The notes under the pieces: model-generated
What the model was told of the DNA's origin: nothing
Seen by the model: only the letters and a program-made list of their open reading frames with translations
The model's database searches: none
From: Podospora pseudoanserina
Taxonomy: Eukaryota > Ascomycota > Sordariomycetes > Sordariales > Podosporaceae
Direction of reading: 5' to 3'
Assembly (NCBI RefSeq): GCF_035222485.1
Contig: NC_085922.1
Location: 2,433,001 to 2,497,000, forward strand
Length of the DNA stretch: 64,000 bases
Translations under genes and position numbers: made by a program
Shown here: in pieces, positions 23,310 through 34,024 of the stretch
How the letters are laid out: every line of letters begins with the position of its first letter
Numbering within the stretch: the first letter of the stretch is position 1

Positions 23310-24079
23310 ATGCCATCTCTACTACTCATCATATTCATCACCGAGCTGGTTGTCCAGCTGGTCAACACCCTCGGCGCAACCACCATCAACGATTTGGTAC
23401 GCTGGCCTTCTCTCTGCGATGCCCCCCCCCACCATGCCATGGCCGCCCTCGGTAAATGATCATATGCTGACAAGAAAAACCCATTGATAGCTATGGAGGA
23501 TATACCTTACCCTACCGACACCGCTCTCGTTAGAGTTCGCACAACAGCGCAAGAAGCAAAAAGAATACCTCGCCGTTCGACATGAGCTGAAGGCGACGAG
23601 CAGTCAAGACGAGTTTGCCAAGTGGGCGAAACTCAGGCGCCAGCATGACAAGCTGTTGGAGGATCTTGAGAAGAAGAGTAGGCGATCACTACATATGGGT
23701 TGGAAGGGACGCAGCTGCTAACTTCTTCGTTTCTACAGAGGCTTCGCTCGAGGCAGCCCGCACCAAGTTCGATCGAACCCTCACGACCACCCGCACGGTC
23801 TCGACCCGCGGCGTACAGTGGTTCCTCCCCTTCTGGTACAGCAAGGAGCCCATGTTCTGGCTCCCCTACGGCTGGTTCCCCTACTACGTCGAATGGTTCG
23901 CCTCTTTCCCCCGTGCGCCAATGGGTAGCGTCAGCATTGTGGTTTGGCAATGGGCTTGCACCGCCGTGATCGCTCTGATGATTGAGGCGGCCACAGCAGC
24001 TTTGGTGTATGTTGCTGCGAAGCAGTCACAAAAGGTCAGGCAGCCTGTGCCAGCGCAGTCGGAAAAGAAAGATTCATGA
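23310..24079 (+). CDS. GET1: GET complex receptor subunit Get1
   Basis: ER membrane protein that with Get2 receives tail-anchored proteins from Get3. Exons 23310-23396, 23491-23677 and 23739-24079 give 204 aa (family about 200-235). The N-terminal membrane segment ([19 protein letters not shown]) is followed by a cytosolic coiled coil (about 40-100; [40 protein letters not shown]) that contacts Get3, then two C-terminal membrane segments (around [15 protein letters not shown] and [20 protein letters not shown]). The second intron has a GTAGGC donor and a perfect GCTAAC branch. The start ATG gives the conserved first helix. Read without splicing, only fragments appear. Confidence 0.92.
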
Positions 24080-24822
24080 ATGGGACATGTATGATGTTGC
24101 GAAGGTCAGGAAGACCATGACAGGATTACACGTAGGCATGAAGCACAAACGAAAGTAGTAATGGATAGACAATAAAATGTCTCTCACAATTTGACGCAGA
24201 TAATCTTCATGGCCGGAGCTGGAGTTCTGCAACACTACGTGAGATGACTCTTGGCAGAGTATTTGGGCTCGATCTAGGCTCCCTTTTGACTTCTGCGACC
24301 ATGGGGAAAAGATTCGCAGAAGCTTCGAAAGTGCCAACTGGTATTGAAAGTGGGGGAGGTCAGTAGAATATCACGCGCGAAGAGGGATCGGGACTGAAAT
24401 GAATCGTTGTGAGTATATTGATTGCTGTATTGGCACGATTGAAGGAAACAAAGTCGGTTGCGAATGGTGTCCGTTACAGTCGCTGAAGCCAAAGAAAGTG
24501 GTTGGTTTGTGAGAAGGTAGAAAAGGTCAACAGAAATTCGCCAGTCAAAATTTATATTTTCCCTCCAAGGCTGCGTGCGGGTAAAAGTGGGTACGTTTGC
24601 CGAGACTGCCACCCAGCGGCAGCCTTGCATACAGTGGTGGGACACGACCGCATTCAACCCTTGGCTCGTCATTGAGCAATTGTCAGCCTCGTCAACCACC
24701 TGGCATCTTAGTGTCGCAAACAACAGATATCTTGACAACGGGGTTTCCACAAACGCGCAGGCAAAAACAACGGGAGAAATCGAATCGCGCATGCCGCCCG
24801 ATCAACAAATACACCAGACAAG
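24080..24822. other. Intergenic between GET1 and the 382-aa membrane protein
   Basis: No gene recognised in 743 nt. The long minus-strand open frame here (up to 172 codons at about 24274-24792) lacks any recognised domain and sits over promoter-like sequence. Confidence 0.4.
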
Positions 24823-26043
24823 ATGGCCATAGACTGGGGGACGTACGTGTATCTCTTTCTCTTTCTCCCACGCCCCCAAACCTACCTCTTAAGCTCCAGC
24901 TAACAAGTTAACAGCATCAAATCCCTCCTCATCTTCTTCGGCCCCCTCCTCCTGCCCAAAGCAATATCCTACTACCGCTCCATCCGCGCCGCCTCCCAAA
25001 CCCACCGCCTCAAAATCATCCCCCTCTCCCCCTCCCTCACCCGCGCCATCGCCATCCTCTCCGCTGTGGCAGCCACCTTCCTCCTCCGCGCCCTTCCAAT
25101 CTTTTCCCCAGAAAACATCTTCGCCATCACCCAATCCCGCCTCCAGATCCCCACCGAAGTCTTGTTCAACCGATTGTCCTCCCTCAGGGAACTGCACACT
25201 CTCACCCCGCTAGACCTCGCCCTCAAAGAAAAATTCACCTCGCTCGAGTCAAGACTCTTGTACCTCCAGTTCGGACCGGATGTCCTAGGAAACTGCCCCT
25301 TTTGCAACAGCGACGATCCGACGAGTTATTTGTATTATGCCATCCCGAGTATTTTGACGCCCCATGTTTTTAATCTGGTGGTTATCACGCTGGTGACGTC
25401 GAGTTTGTTTTCGGGGGAAAAGGCGGCTGGTTGGCGGACCCCGGCGGCGATTGCGAGTGTGGTGGTGGCGGTGCTGGATTTGTATTTGACGAGCAGTTTT
25501 AACCACCAGTCTAACTCGAACAAACTACGGCTGCAGGATCTGGATTTGTTTTTTTGGAGTTCGAGGCTGATGAGACTTATTTCTCTTGCCATGTTGGATA
25601 TATTTCTTGCGTTGGCGATATATCTTACTGGGACGAACAGGGCGTTTGTCACGCCGCCGTCACCGGCGGAGAGGATAGAGAGTGTCTTGAAGGGGTTGGG
25701 GAATATCAAGGGGAAACTGAATGCGGCGGGGGTGGTGAAGAATACGGTTACCAGGGATGAGGGGTTGAGGGGAAGGAGTAATGGGTATTGGGCGCATGAG
25801 GTGAGGTTGACGAGGGAGATGATGGAGGAGGAGGAGGTGGTGAGGGGGATGAATGATGCGCTGGAGAATAGGCTGGATGTGAGAAGCTTGGAGAGGGATG
25901 CGGAGGAGTATACTAAGGGGGTTTTGGGGGGGTTGATGGGGTTTAGTAGTCCTACGGCGGCAAGTGGGGGTGAGGCGGTGCCGGGTACGCCAACTACTAC
26001 GACGTCGTCGACGACAGCAGGTGGGCACGTTAAGGAGGAGTAG
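24823..26043 (+). CDS. Fungal polytopic membrane protein of unknown function with a CxxC motif
   Basis: Not recognised beyond a fungal-type membrane protein. A 20-nt first exon (24823-24842, MAIDWG) joins 24915-26043 over a 72-nt intron, giving 382 aa. Predicted membrane segments: about 8-22 (SLLIFFGPLLLPKAI), 45-62 (AIAILSAVAATFLLRALPIF), 165-185 (VFNLVVITLVTSSLF), 195-212 (AIASVVVAVLDLYL) and 235-258 (LMRLISLAMLDIFLALAIYL). Between the second and third lies FGPDVLGNCPFCNSDDPTSY, whose CPFC could bind metal or be redox-active. The last 130 residues are hydrophilic and disordered with a Thr/Ser-rich end. Codon use flips from C-ending (to about 25310) to G/T-ending (after about 25320). Tandem to GET1; convergent with RUD3. 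Confidence 0.75.
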
Positions 26044-26418
26044 ATGGTGGTATCTGGGTAATGTATAATAATTTAGCGAGCGAATTCTTCTGGCGTTTAA
26101 GGATAATATTAATTGTTATATCAAGAAAGTCTGGTGGTGATAAAGTGCTTCAAACCAGGTTGAATGCCTACAACACCCAACCCTTATAATTTCGAAAGAT
26201 AAACACCAGCACTACAAAACTCATGTCTTTTGATCTGCCCAAACCCAACAAAAAGAACAACACGCCACATGCCATGAATAATGCATGTCTTTGATGCAAT
26301 GCCATGGTACTATAACTACCCTCCTCCGTTTCATGGATGCCTATATACAAACCAGCTACCAATAAGTTATATATTGTTATCTTTCCCACCCGCTTCCTTT
26401 CTTCTTCTCTCACGAGAT
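26044..26418. other. Convergent 3' flanks
   Basis: 375 nt between the convergent membrane-protein and RUD3 genes. A/T-rich, no gene seen. Confidence 0.4.
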
Positions 26419-28709
26419 TCAGACACCCGGCCTCGTCCCCGCACTACTAGCACTATCCTTCCTCGACCCCTTGCCTCCCCCACCCACACCCGCCTCATCC
26501 ACGCTCCTCTCCAAAAAGCTCGCCCAAAGGTCGCTCAAGCTCTCCCCTCTTTCTTTGGGTGTCGCCCCCGCAAGCGAAGCGTTCTGGTCAGCAAAAAACT
26601 CGCTGTTCAACGCCGGCGAACTAGGCGTGCGATGGAACGGTGAGGTGGGAAGGCGCAAACCTCCTGAAGCGCCAGGGCGGGAGAGACCGGCTTTTTCGCG
26701 CTGTTCCTCGCTCCACCCGAGAAAGCCGGCCATGACCTGCAGGATCTGGAAGCGTTTGGGGTCTGAGCGGTCGAGGGTGAGGAATTGGAGGAAGTGGTTT
26801 GTTACTAGTTGTCTGTGGGAGATAATTAGTGGTTACCGATCGGCTGGGAGAGGTGGGGGGCATACTTGTCGATCATCTCCTCTGGCTTCGTCTTCTTGAT
26901 GTACTTCAGTGCCTTGGTCAGGTGGTCGTTTAGAACGATGGCTTCGTGACGAAGTTTGCCAATGAGAAGGTTCTTTTCCTTGACCTCCTTTTCAAAGGAG
27001 GCGGTCCGTTCGAGTTCCTTGGAGAGGGTTTCCCTGGCTGCTTCGGCCTCGTTGGCTTTTTGCTCGGCTTCCTGAGCTCGCTTCTTGAGGAATTGGACGA
27101 GCTCTTCATTTGCTTCGACAATGTCCCGGAGTTCCTTCTTGCGAGCGTCTTGGATCTCTTGGAGGGCTCGCTGAAGTCTATCCACCGCTTGGCTTTGGAC
27201 GTCTCGGTCCCCGACGGCTCTTTCGTAGCCTTCTTTTGTGGAGAGCAATTCCTCTTCCAACTCGGAGACTTTCTCGGCGAGGAGTTCTCTTTGGGAGCGT
27301 TCTTCCATGGCGATGACCTCCCATTCTCCCATCGCGGTGGCTGTGCTTTCCAGTTCTTCTCTTAGCTTCTTGACCAGCCTGTCCAAGTCATCTTTTTCCC
27401 TGTGCCAATTTTGTTGAGACAGATTGGATCTGCTTCTCAGGCTTGTCAACTCCCGCCCTTGTTCCTGAACCTCTTGCTTCAGCTGCTCCGTCTCCTCCCT
27501 TTGGGACTCGATCTGTTGCGTGAGCTGGTCATTCTGCGCTTCTAATTCCTCCACCCGGTCCTTCGCCTCTTCCAGCTCGGCCTTGTCGCGCTTGAGGCGC
27601 TCGCCGAGGGTCTCTTTGATCTTCTCAACGCGACCGAGAAGGGTCTGGTATTGGGTTTCCGCATGGTCCTTGGCGGATTCGGATTCTTCGAGGTCGGCTT
27701 TCAGCTGGGTAATCTCTGTTGACTGAGCTTCCAATTGCTGGCGAAGCTTCTCTACCTCTTCTTGGAGAGCCGAGTTATCTGGTGAGGAGGACATGGTAGC
27801 TTCCAGTCTGGTGTTGCTGGGTGGTTGCGGGGGCGTCGTCGTTTTCTCTGTTGGTTTGTGTTGGTAGCCGTTTGTGTCGGCATGACCGTTGGCTGGGGGT
27901 TCCTCCTCTGGCTGTTCAGGCTCGGGCTCTTCCTCCGGCTCTACTGTTTTCTCGGGTTCGTCTTCTGGCTTCACAGATTCGAGCGCCTCGTCTGCTAGCG
28001 GAAAGGTGTGCTCGAGCTTATCTGGCGGCGGGGACAAGGGGCTGCCTGGCGCATTCTACCCAATAGGTTAGTACACCTTCAACGACATGAAACCCACGGT
28101 CCCGAGGCCGGTAGTAGGCAAGGGGAGGGGGCAAATGACCAGAGTTCCAAACATAGTAGGTTGCGCATACCAGAGTTTCTGGCTCTTGAGACCGGGCGCT
28201 CTCAACGCCATCCTTTTCTCCTGGTGGTGGCTCTCGTTGTTGCTTCTGCGCTGCTACGCTGCTGCTGTTGTTGTTCCCGTTGCTACCCTTCCCGCCGTTG
28301 TTGGTGTTATTATTATTGTTGTTGGTATTTTTCTTCTTCTTATTCCTGTTCTTCCTACTAGGAGTGGTGTTTGAAGATGCGGTCGAGGCGGGAACTAATG
28401 GTGGTGAATTACAACAATTGTATGATTAGCGCAAAATGCATGTCAAGGGGAGATCTAGGCCTCGTCATGGAAGAAGAAATAGGAAAAAAGACAAGATGGC
28501 AAGGTGATAGGCTCCGGTATATGCATGTATTGTAACAGAACATAATCGTAGGGTCTCCCCGTCGGACCAGTTGCGGTCTGGCCACTTGCACTCTTTCAGG
28601 CCCTTCGCTTGCTGGGCGGTGGTGCTACCCCCAGCAAAGCCCACATGGGGGACATACCTGGTGCTGTTGATTGGACAGAGCTGCCCTTCGGCGCGGAAGA
28701 AGAGGACAT
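26419..28709 (-). CDS. RUD3: Golgin with GRAB domain, Rud3-like
   Basis: Coiled-coil tether of the cis-Golgi, recruited by Arf1/Arl GTPases through its GRAB domain (homologue of GMAP-210). Four minus-strand exons (28709-28658, 28394-28171, 28055-26866, 26812-26419) give 619 aa. The N-terminus is Ser-rich, then Lys/Asn-rich (RKNRNKKKKNTNNNN), then acidic/Pro-rich. The coiled coil spans about residues 180-470. The GRAB domain follows at about 455-520 (NLLIGKLRHEAIVLNDHL; HFLQFLTLDRSD; QILQVMAGFLGW) and is completed only when intron 3 is removed. The tail is disordered. The ATG exon is 52 nt and lies behind a 263-nt intron, but phase and a GTATGT donor support it; no other ATG fits the lysine/asparagine-rich frame. 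Fungal Rud3 proteins share this kind of N-terminus. Confidence 0.82.
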
Positions 28710-29571
28710 GGCTTCCGGGGCAGATTTTAGCAATTGGTCATGGAATCAATGCCCGGGGGATGATGAAGAGAAGCAGAAATGTGGCCCTATGTGTCTTGTT
28801 TTGCCTGGCTGGCCGTGGAACAAGTACTTGTGTTGAAACAGCAAGGTAGAGCTCAGCGAGTGCCCGCCGTGTGCGCCGCAGCAAGCATCCCACTTCCATG
28901 AATTCCGATCCGTTGCTCCACGTCAGCTCGGCCTGTTCCTCGCCCTTGGAAGACAAGAGAACTGTTCCTTGCTCAGAAACAATGCATATTCTTACGTGTC
29001 ATCTATAGGCCTGAGAGGCCAGCACGAGGTCCCCCAAGGAGGTTTTCAGTCAGGGCTTGCATCTTGATAAATGCTACCGTGTTACAGCATGCAGCAGCCG
29101 CAGAGCGGCGCAAGAGATGGTGTTCACAGGTGGGAACCAATATTACGTAATCTTCGAGGTCACGGACCAATCGTGGGTTTTTTTACCAACTCCAGGTTCT
29201 GCCAGCCGCGAAGAAACTTTCCCTTTTTCTTCTTTACATATTTCACCCTTCCCCCCGAATATTCTTGGAATCCGCCCGCTGGTGCATTTATGTAACAGCA
29301 AATGTGGCCTTTTCATCTCTTGGGGAGAAGTAGACAAAACTATCCGCGCTTTATAATCCTGACATATCTCGAATTGATCGTGAAACATCAGTTCACCAAA
29401 TGAGGGTGCCAGGTTCGCTTGGGGCGGACATGCTACTTCACCATGAAACTTTGTGTGTGAATTGTAATGTATTTAAAAATCAACTAAAAACTGGCCAACA
29501 ATGAAATTTTTTCTGTCTTGAGTCGGGGTATCAAGTACTCTTCTCCCTGCCTATATTAGGTATTATGCCCC
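28710..29571. other. Intergenic: RUD3 promoter and NOP15 3' flank
   Basis: 862 nt with no gene recognised. The NOP15-proximal part (29440-29530) is A/T-rich, consistent with a 3' end. Confidence 0.4.
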
Positions 29572-30852
29572 TCATGGCTTCGTCTTCTTGTTCCTCGTGC
29601 TGCTCCTTGTCCCCTTTCTGGGTGTGTCCTCCTTGGGCTCCTTGGCAGCCTTAGTCTTTTTGACCTTGGTCACCTTGGTCTCGACAACCGTCTCAACAAC
29701 CTCTTCAATCTTCTCCTCAATCTTCTTCTCAACCTTTTCCTCGAGGGCGGGAGGGGCCTCGATCTCCTTAGGAGCCTCCTCCTCGGCGGTTCCGTTCTCC
29801 AGTTGTGGCTTGGCCTCGGGAGCTTTGAGCTGAGGGATGTCAAACTCGTAGTCCATAAGATCCTTGAGCTTCTCAGCCCGCGCAAGCCGTCTCTGCTCCT
29901 CCTTTGTGATCTTGGCCTGCCATTGCGACTCGGAAAGCGGTCTTTCGAGCTGGTTGCCGGCCATTTTGTTCCAGGGGACGACCTTGAAGCGGCGGTTGGC
30001 GCCCTTGAAGAGGTCAGGGTGCACCTGCTCAGGCGGCACAACCTTGGCGGTAAGAATGTGGCCGAAGAGAAGGTACTTGTCCATGGTGCGCGCTGCGATA
30101 TCGGCCACCTCAGCCTCCGCAAACTCAATGAAGGCACGATGACGGCTGGCGCCTGTCTTCTTGTTGCGCACAACTCTCAACTTGGTGATATCGCCGAACT
30201 GACCGAAGTACGCCCGGAGCTCGTGCTCGTAGAAACCGTGGGGGATGCGTCCGAGGTAAACGACGCCGGGGTTTCCACTGCTGACTGGTGTCTCCTTTTC
30301 CTTCTTCTCCTTCTTCGCCTTCTTGGACTTGGGGATCTTGCCGACATCCTGACCCTTCTGGAAGGTCTCGCTGATCCGCGTTGGCTGTTCCTCCTCGTTG
30401 TCGCTGTCAAGGGCCTCAACTAGGGCTTGGGTCTCAAGGTCGACCTCCTCGTCCTCCTCCTTAAAGTTCACAGTCTCTTCCTCGACTGGTTCCTCGACCT
30501 TCTTGGCCTTCTTGGTGGGCTTCTCCTCCTTTGTTGGCTTCTTCTCCTTCAGCGCCGACTTCTTGGGGGCCTCCTCGGCGACAACGTCCTTGGCGGGCTT
30601 CTGCTTCTTGATGACGACGGGGGACGCATCCTCAGTAGCTGCGAAGAGATAGTTAGACAATTGTCGCTCCAAGACAAATATGGTGGGAAAAACAAACCCT
30701 TGCGCTTCTCGGCCTTGGGGGTTCCGTTGGCGGCCTTCTTCTCCGTGGCAGAAGCTGTGAACCAACCCATTAGTATTCGGTTGTTTGTTTGCCCGATTTT
30801 GAATGAACAAACCCTTCGCCTTACGGCCTGAACCGTTGACTGTTCTGGCCAT
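29572..30852 (-). CDS. NOP15: Nucleolar RRM protein Nop15-like (60S ribosome assembly)
   Basis: RNA-binding factor of pre-60S particles, homologous to yeast Nop15 and human NIFK. Minus-strand exons 30852-30813, 30754-30698 and 30638-29572 give 387 aa. One RRM lies at about 155-235: RNP2 VVYLGRIP, RNP1 ASRHRAFIEFA, then the family-specific post-RRM region HILTAKVVPPEQVHPDLFKG, NRRFKVVPWNKMAGNQLERP. It is flanked by long Lys/Glu-rich low-complexity arms typical of nucleolar proteins; these make it longer than yeast Nop15 (220 aa). Both introns (58 and 59 nt) start with GTTTGT immediately after AAG-G and have good branch sites (ACTAAT, TCTAAC). Confidence 0.85.
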   Translation of the reverse strand: MARTVNGSGRKAKGLFIQNRANKQPNTNGLVHSFCHGEEGRQRNPQGREAQGFVFPTIFVLERQLSNYLFAATEDASPVVIKKQKPAKDVVAEEAPKKSALKEKKPTKEEKPTKKAKKVEEPVEEETVNFKEEDEEVDLETQALVEALDSDNEEEQPTRISETFQKGQDVGKIPKSKKAKKEKKEKETPVSSGNPGVVYLGRIPHGFYEHELRAYFGQFGDITKLRVVRNKKTGASRHRAFIEFAEAEVADIAARTMDKYLLFGHILTAKVVPPEQVHPDLFKGANRRFKVVPWNKMAGNQLERPLSESQWQAKITKEEQRRLARAEKLKDLMDYEFDIPQLKAPEAKPQLENGTAEEEAPKEIEAPPALEEKVEKKIEEKIEEVVETVVETKVTKVKKTKAAKEPKEDTPRKGTRSSTRNKKTKP

Positions 30853-32180
30853 TGTGAATGTTGATGATTGTGTGGGTTGCAGAACAGGATTGTTGCTGGG
30901 GCGGGCGCAAAAGTGCAATCCAATGGCTCCGTCCAGCACTCACCTCCAGAAAATTTCTGGATTCTGCCAGTGCGACCGCATCCTGAAAGGCGGTGAATTG
31001 CCAAAGCTCTCCGGTCCCACCTTTAGCTGCACCCCTTGACCCACTCATGTTCACCCCTTCAATCTCACTCTTGTCGACAGCTTCAATAACAGCCGATACA
31101 ATACTATTTGGGGCCTTGTCAATATTGTATCTTCCGTGAACCCAGAACTCGCCAGTTTCAGCTGGTATCGTCAGCAGCCATTATACCATGACGGACAGTT
31201 TCCCTTCCATTATCCCGTTGCTCAACTCTCTTCTCACCCTTCTCAGACCATTTCTCATACCAAACCACATCCTTATAATCCACACTAGCACCTAGCTCAT
31301 ACCATGGGGGCTCAGGCGTCTCTTCACTTCCAGAGAATTGCAGTAGTCAAACCATGCCTATGCCTTGTATTTTGGTTGAAGATACTGCTCGTCCACAGCC
31401 TTAGTATCGGTTGCATGCTCAACAAGCTTGGTGCTCAAGGATACAGTCTTTACAGTCTTGGAGATAAAGAGTGAAGGACGATGCTAGAAAACTCCATCCT
31501 GGTGTTTGGTAAGATGCTGTTTTTCGCTATAAACATTGTCTGGCATTGGGTGGTGTCGGTATAGACAACTTCGTCTTTGTTGTCTTGAAGAAATCTTGTG
31601 TTTTGATGACACTAACTGCAGGACAAATTACACGGGGGCGGCAGGATTTGAGCATCTTCGCCGAGCATCGATGGCTGTACAACTTCGGTAGCTGTTTTCT
31701 CGGGTTTAATCTCAATCACCGTGCTAATATCGGGTAAGAAAGTCACATGAGAAGAAGAATGGAAATAGGGCTTGGACCTCAGTATTGAATGGAATTGGTT
31801 CATGGGGTCATGTAGTTCTCCTGGATCTACTCTTCCGGAGCCATGGCGAGAATACCCTCCAACACTGATTATCAACCATGAGGCACAGTCGTATATTTGT
31901 GAATGATCTTTACCAGTAATTCCAGCTCATGTTGTACCAGAACCTTTGGTTTATGCTATCAAGACAGATGCATGGAACCTGAGCTACGGAGTATAGCGCA
32001 GCTCATGCGATCTGCGCATCACCTTCTTGGGCAGTATGATACCCTTCCAACAGATGTACGGCATATTTTCCTTCATCGTGTTTGTTGCCATTGCCTAGCA
32101 AGCTTGTCGCCAAGGCGAGTACTCCCTCGTTTCCAGGTTACCAAATCTATCACCATCAACACCCCCAATCTCACGATCAT
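30853..32180. other. Region between NOP15 and the receptor-like array
   Basis: Contains the NOP15 promoter (to about 31100) and then 1 kb with no intact gene. Minus-strand pieces at about 31150-31890 faintly resemble the neighbouring array genes and are listed separately as a possible relic. Confidence 0.4.
31150..31890 (-). pseudogene. Possible relic (copy D) of the receptor-like array
   Basis: Two minus-strand pieces lie in the right order and about the right spacing for a fourth array member. At about 31880-31612 an open frame has a segment (SSSHVTFLPDISTVIEIKPE) loosely like the SLPPSDVTYPADYFETL part of copy A. At about 31345-31180 an open stretch reads ETPEPPWYELGASVDYK, like the RWHELD/RYELDGG tail ends of copies A to C. 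No start, membrane segment or cysteine core can be placed between them. Similarity is by eye and weak; coincidence is possible. Confidence 0.28.
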
Positions 32181-33211
32181 TTATTGAGAACGGTCACCCT
32201 TCTCTCCTTGATCCGCAGTTGTATCAAGCTCATGCCATCGAGTTTCCGGTGTCTGCTGAAGCTCTGTTGTCCCTGGTGAAACTGGAAGTTCGCAAATTTC
32301 ACCAATTGTCGAGTTTGGATCCTTCTTGGCCTGTCTATGCGGCTTGGCAGTCAAAGAGTCCCCGTGAAGCTGTGCCTTGTCCCATATGCCATTGTCGGCC
32401 CTTCGCTTCTTTAGCCTTCTTCGAATCAGATAGGCTACAACTCCAAAGAGAATGAACGCTGCTATCATGGAGCCCACGACGACTCCGATCAAGGCACTTC
32501 TGCCTAATGTGTGCCTTCGTCGTCATTTGAGTTGGATCCAGTGACTTCGAGGGTTAGAATAATTGTTTGTATTAGGAATGACGAGAGGTGTGGCTTACCT
32601 GGCCCGGTGGCTGTTGTTGAAGCGCCGGTCCCTGGACAAAGACATGTCAGAAAACACTCTAAAAGAGTGGGGGATGATATGAACTTACTTGAGAGTGAAG
32701 CAGTAGTTGTAGCACTGTTCGGAGTTGCGGAGGCTTCAGTGGCTGTAAGATTAAAGGACTCTGCTTTGGGCAAGATCATGGTCTGGGTTGTCAAAATCGT
32801 CGAAACATCATGGTTGAAAAGCTTGGTTTTAACCGATTTCGTCGTGGTCAAGGTTTCAAAGTAGTCGGCCGGGTAGGTGACATCGGATGGTGGTAAGCTG
32901 CAAAAGCTCACCCAGAGTCCGTAGTTAGGGTCGAGAAATTCTCTTTGAATGTGGGAGAGATCAGAAGCGCCCACTGTGAGACATTTCATACACAAGTCGT
33001 AATTCCCTCGAAAGACTTTGCAGATAGTCGACCATGCGTATGAAGTTACATTCCTCATATCAAGAAACCCAGCAAAGTCTGGTATTAGTTGGCATCAAAT
33101 CGCGACCTTTGATTCAAGTCGAGACCACTCACCGCAATACATTCCAGTACAGCGATCTGGCAAGGACAGATTGTCGGTGCCAACCTGGCGCCCTACATTT
33201 TGTATGGCCAT
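32181..33211 (-). CDS. Receptor-like single-pass surface protein, array copy A
   Basis: Family of unknown function. Four minus-strand exons (33211-33133, 33078-32689, 32631-32599, 32503-32181) give 274 aa from the visible ATG. The extracellular part has a CxxxxC pair (21, 26) followed by Asp, then further Cys (CKVFRGNYDLCMKC; WVSFC), the shared SDVTYPADYFETL segment and a Ser/Thr-rich stalk. One membrane helix (LIGVVVGSMIAAFILFGVVA) is followed by a basic stop-transfer (RRRLKKRR) and a tail with DKAQLHGDS and ...ELD. No signal peptide follows this ATG, so a 5' exon is probably missing; the frame stays open upstream without a Met. Intron 1 falls just after the second Cys codon in phase 1, as in copies B and C. 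The architecture resembles fungal Mid2/WSC-type sensors, but no WSC domain is seen. Confidence 0.68.
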
Positions 33212-34024
33212 GAATTGAGCGCTCCTGTGTGGCTCATGGAAACAGAGAGGTACGGTTGATGGAAAGAGAGAAGTTTGGGACGAGGCTTGGGTAACAAGTC
33301 AAGTACCTACGGGCACCGACAGCTCCAATATATTGCTCCCATCACATAGATACAAGCCATACTTTCAATCACACGCCCAATACACGCAAATACTTCGCCA
33401 AAGCGCTCTTCTAGGGGTAGCCTTGTTCCAGCGATCAACGTCAACTTGCATGTAAATACAGCACCTCGCATGTTTCATGGGTGGCCGCTTCGGCCTGCTC
33501 ATATAATCTCCAGCCAGTGACAGCTTCAAAAGTATGCCCTGGCCATGCTTCCCATGCATCCCATACACCCACTTACTCGCTTTCTTATGCGGCTGATGCT
33601 TGGCAATAGGAAGCTGTTGCATTGACACCTTTGTTGGGGGCCAGGCTTACCGAACTTCATATGTGTACCGTAGCAGCACTTCGTCTGGTCGATTTTCTTT
33701 GCGGTGGGTATCTACGTGGATAGAAGATAAGGTAGGTGTCGTCTATCTATATATGTACCTTTCATCTTGCCGCGAGAATGAATATGAGAATTGATATAGG
33801 TTACCTACCGAGGTATACTCATTAAATACCAGGAAAGCAACCGTGCACTCCTCTCAAACCTGATATTGCTCTCAGTCATAGGAGGCGGCACAGCCATTCC
33901 CGTCATTGGTGCATAACAACCCCTTCATTATGTTCAACCTATTCTGAGCGTTACTATCCTCATGTACCCTCCTGCCCTAAAACCTTTCTCCAGTCATGAT
34001 ACAGAGCCACCGACTCTCAACTCT
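33212..34024. other. Spacer between array copies A and B
   Basis: 813 nt, no complete gene. It probably holds the promoter and an unplaced signal-peptide exon of copy A. Confidence 0.35.

Noticed and set aside
24274-24792. 172-codon minus-strand frame between GET1 and the 382-aa gene
   Set aside because: Ser/Phe-rich without domain or conserved start; sits over the promoter of a well-supported plus-strand gene.
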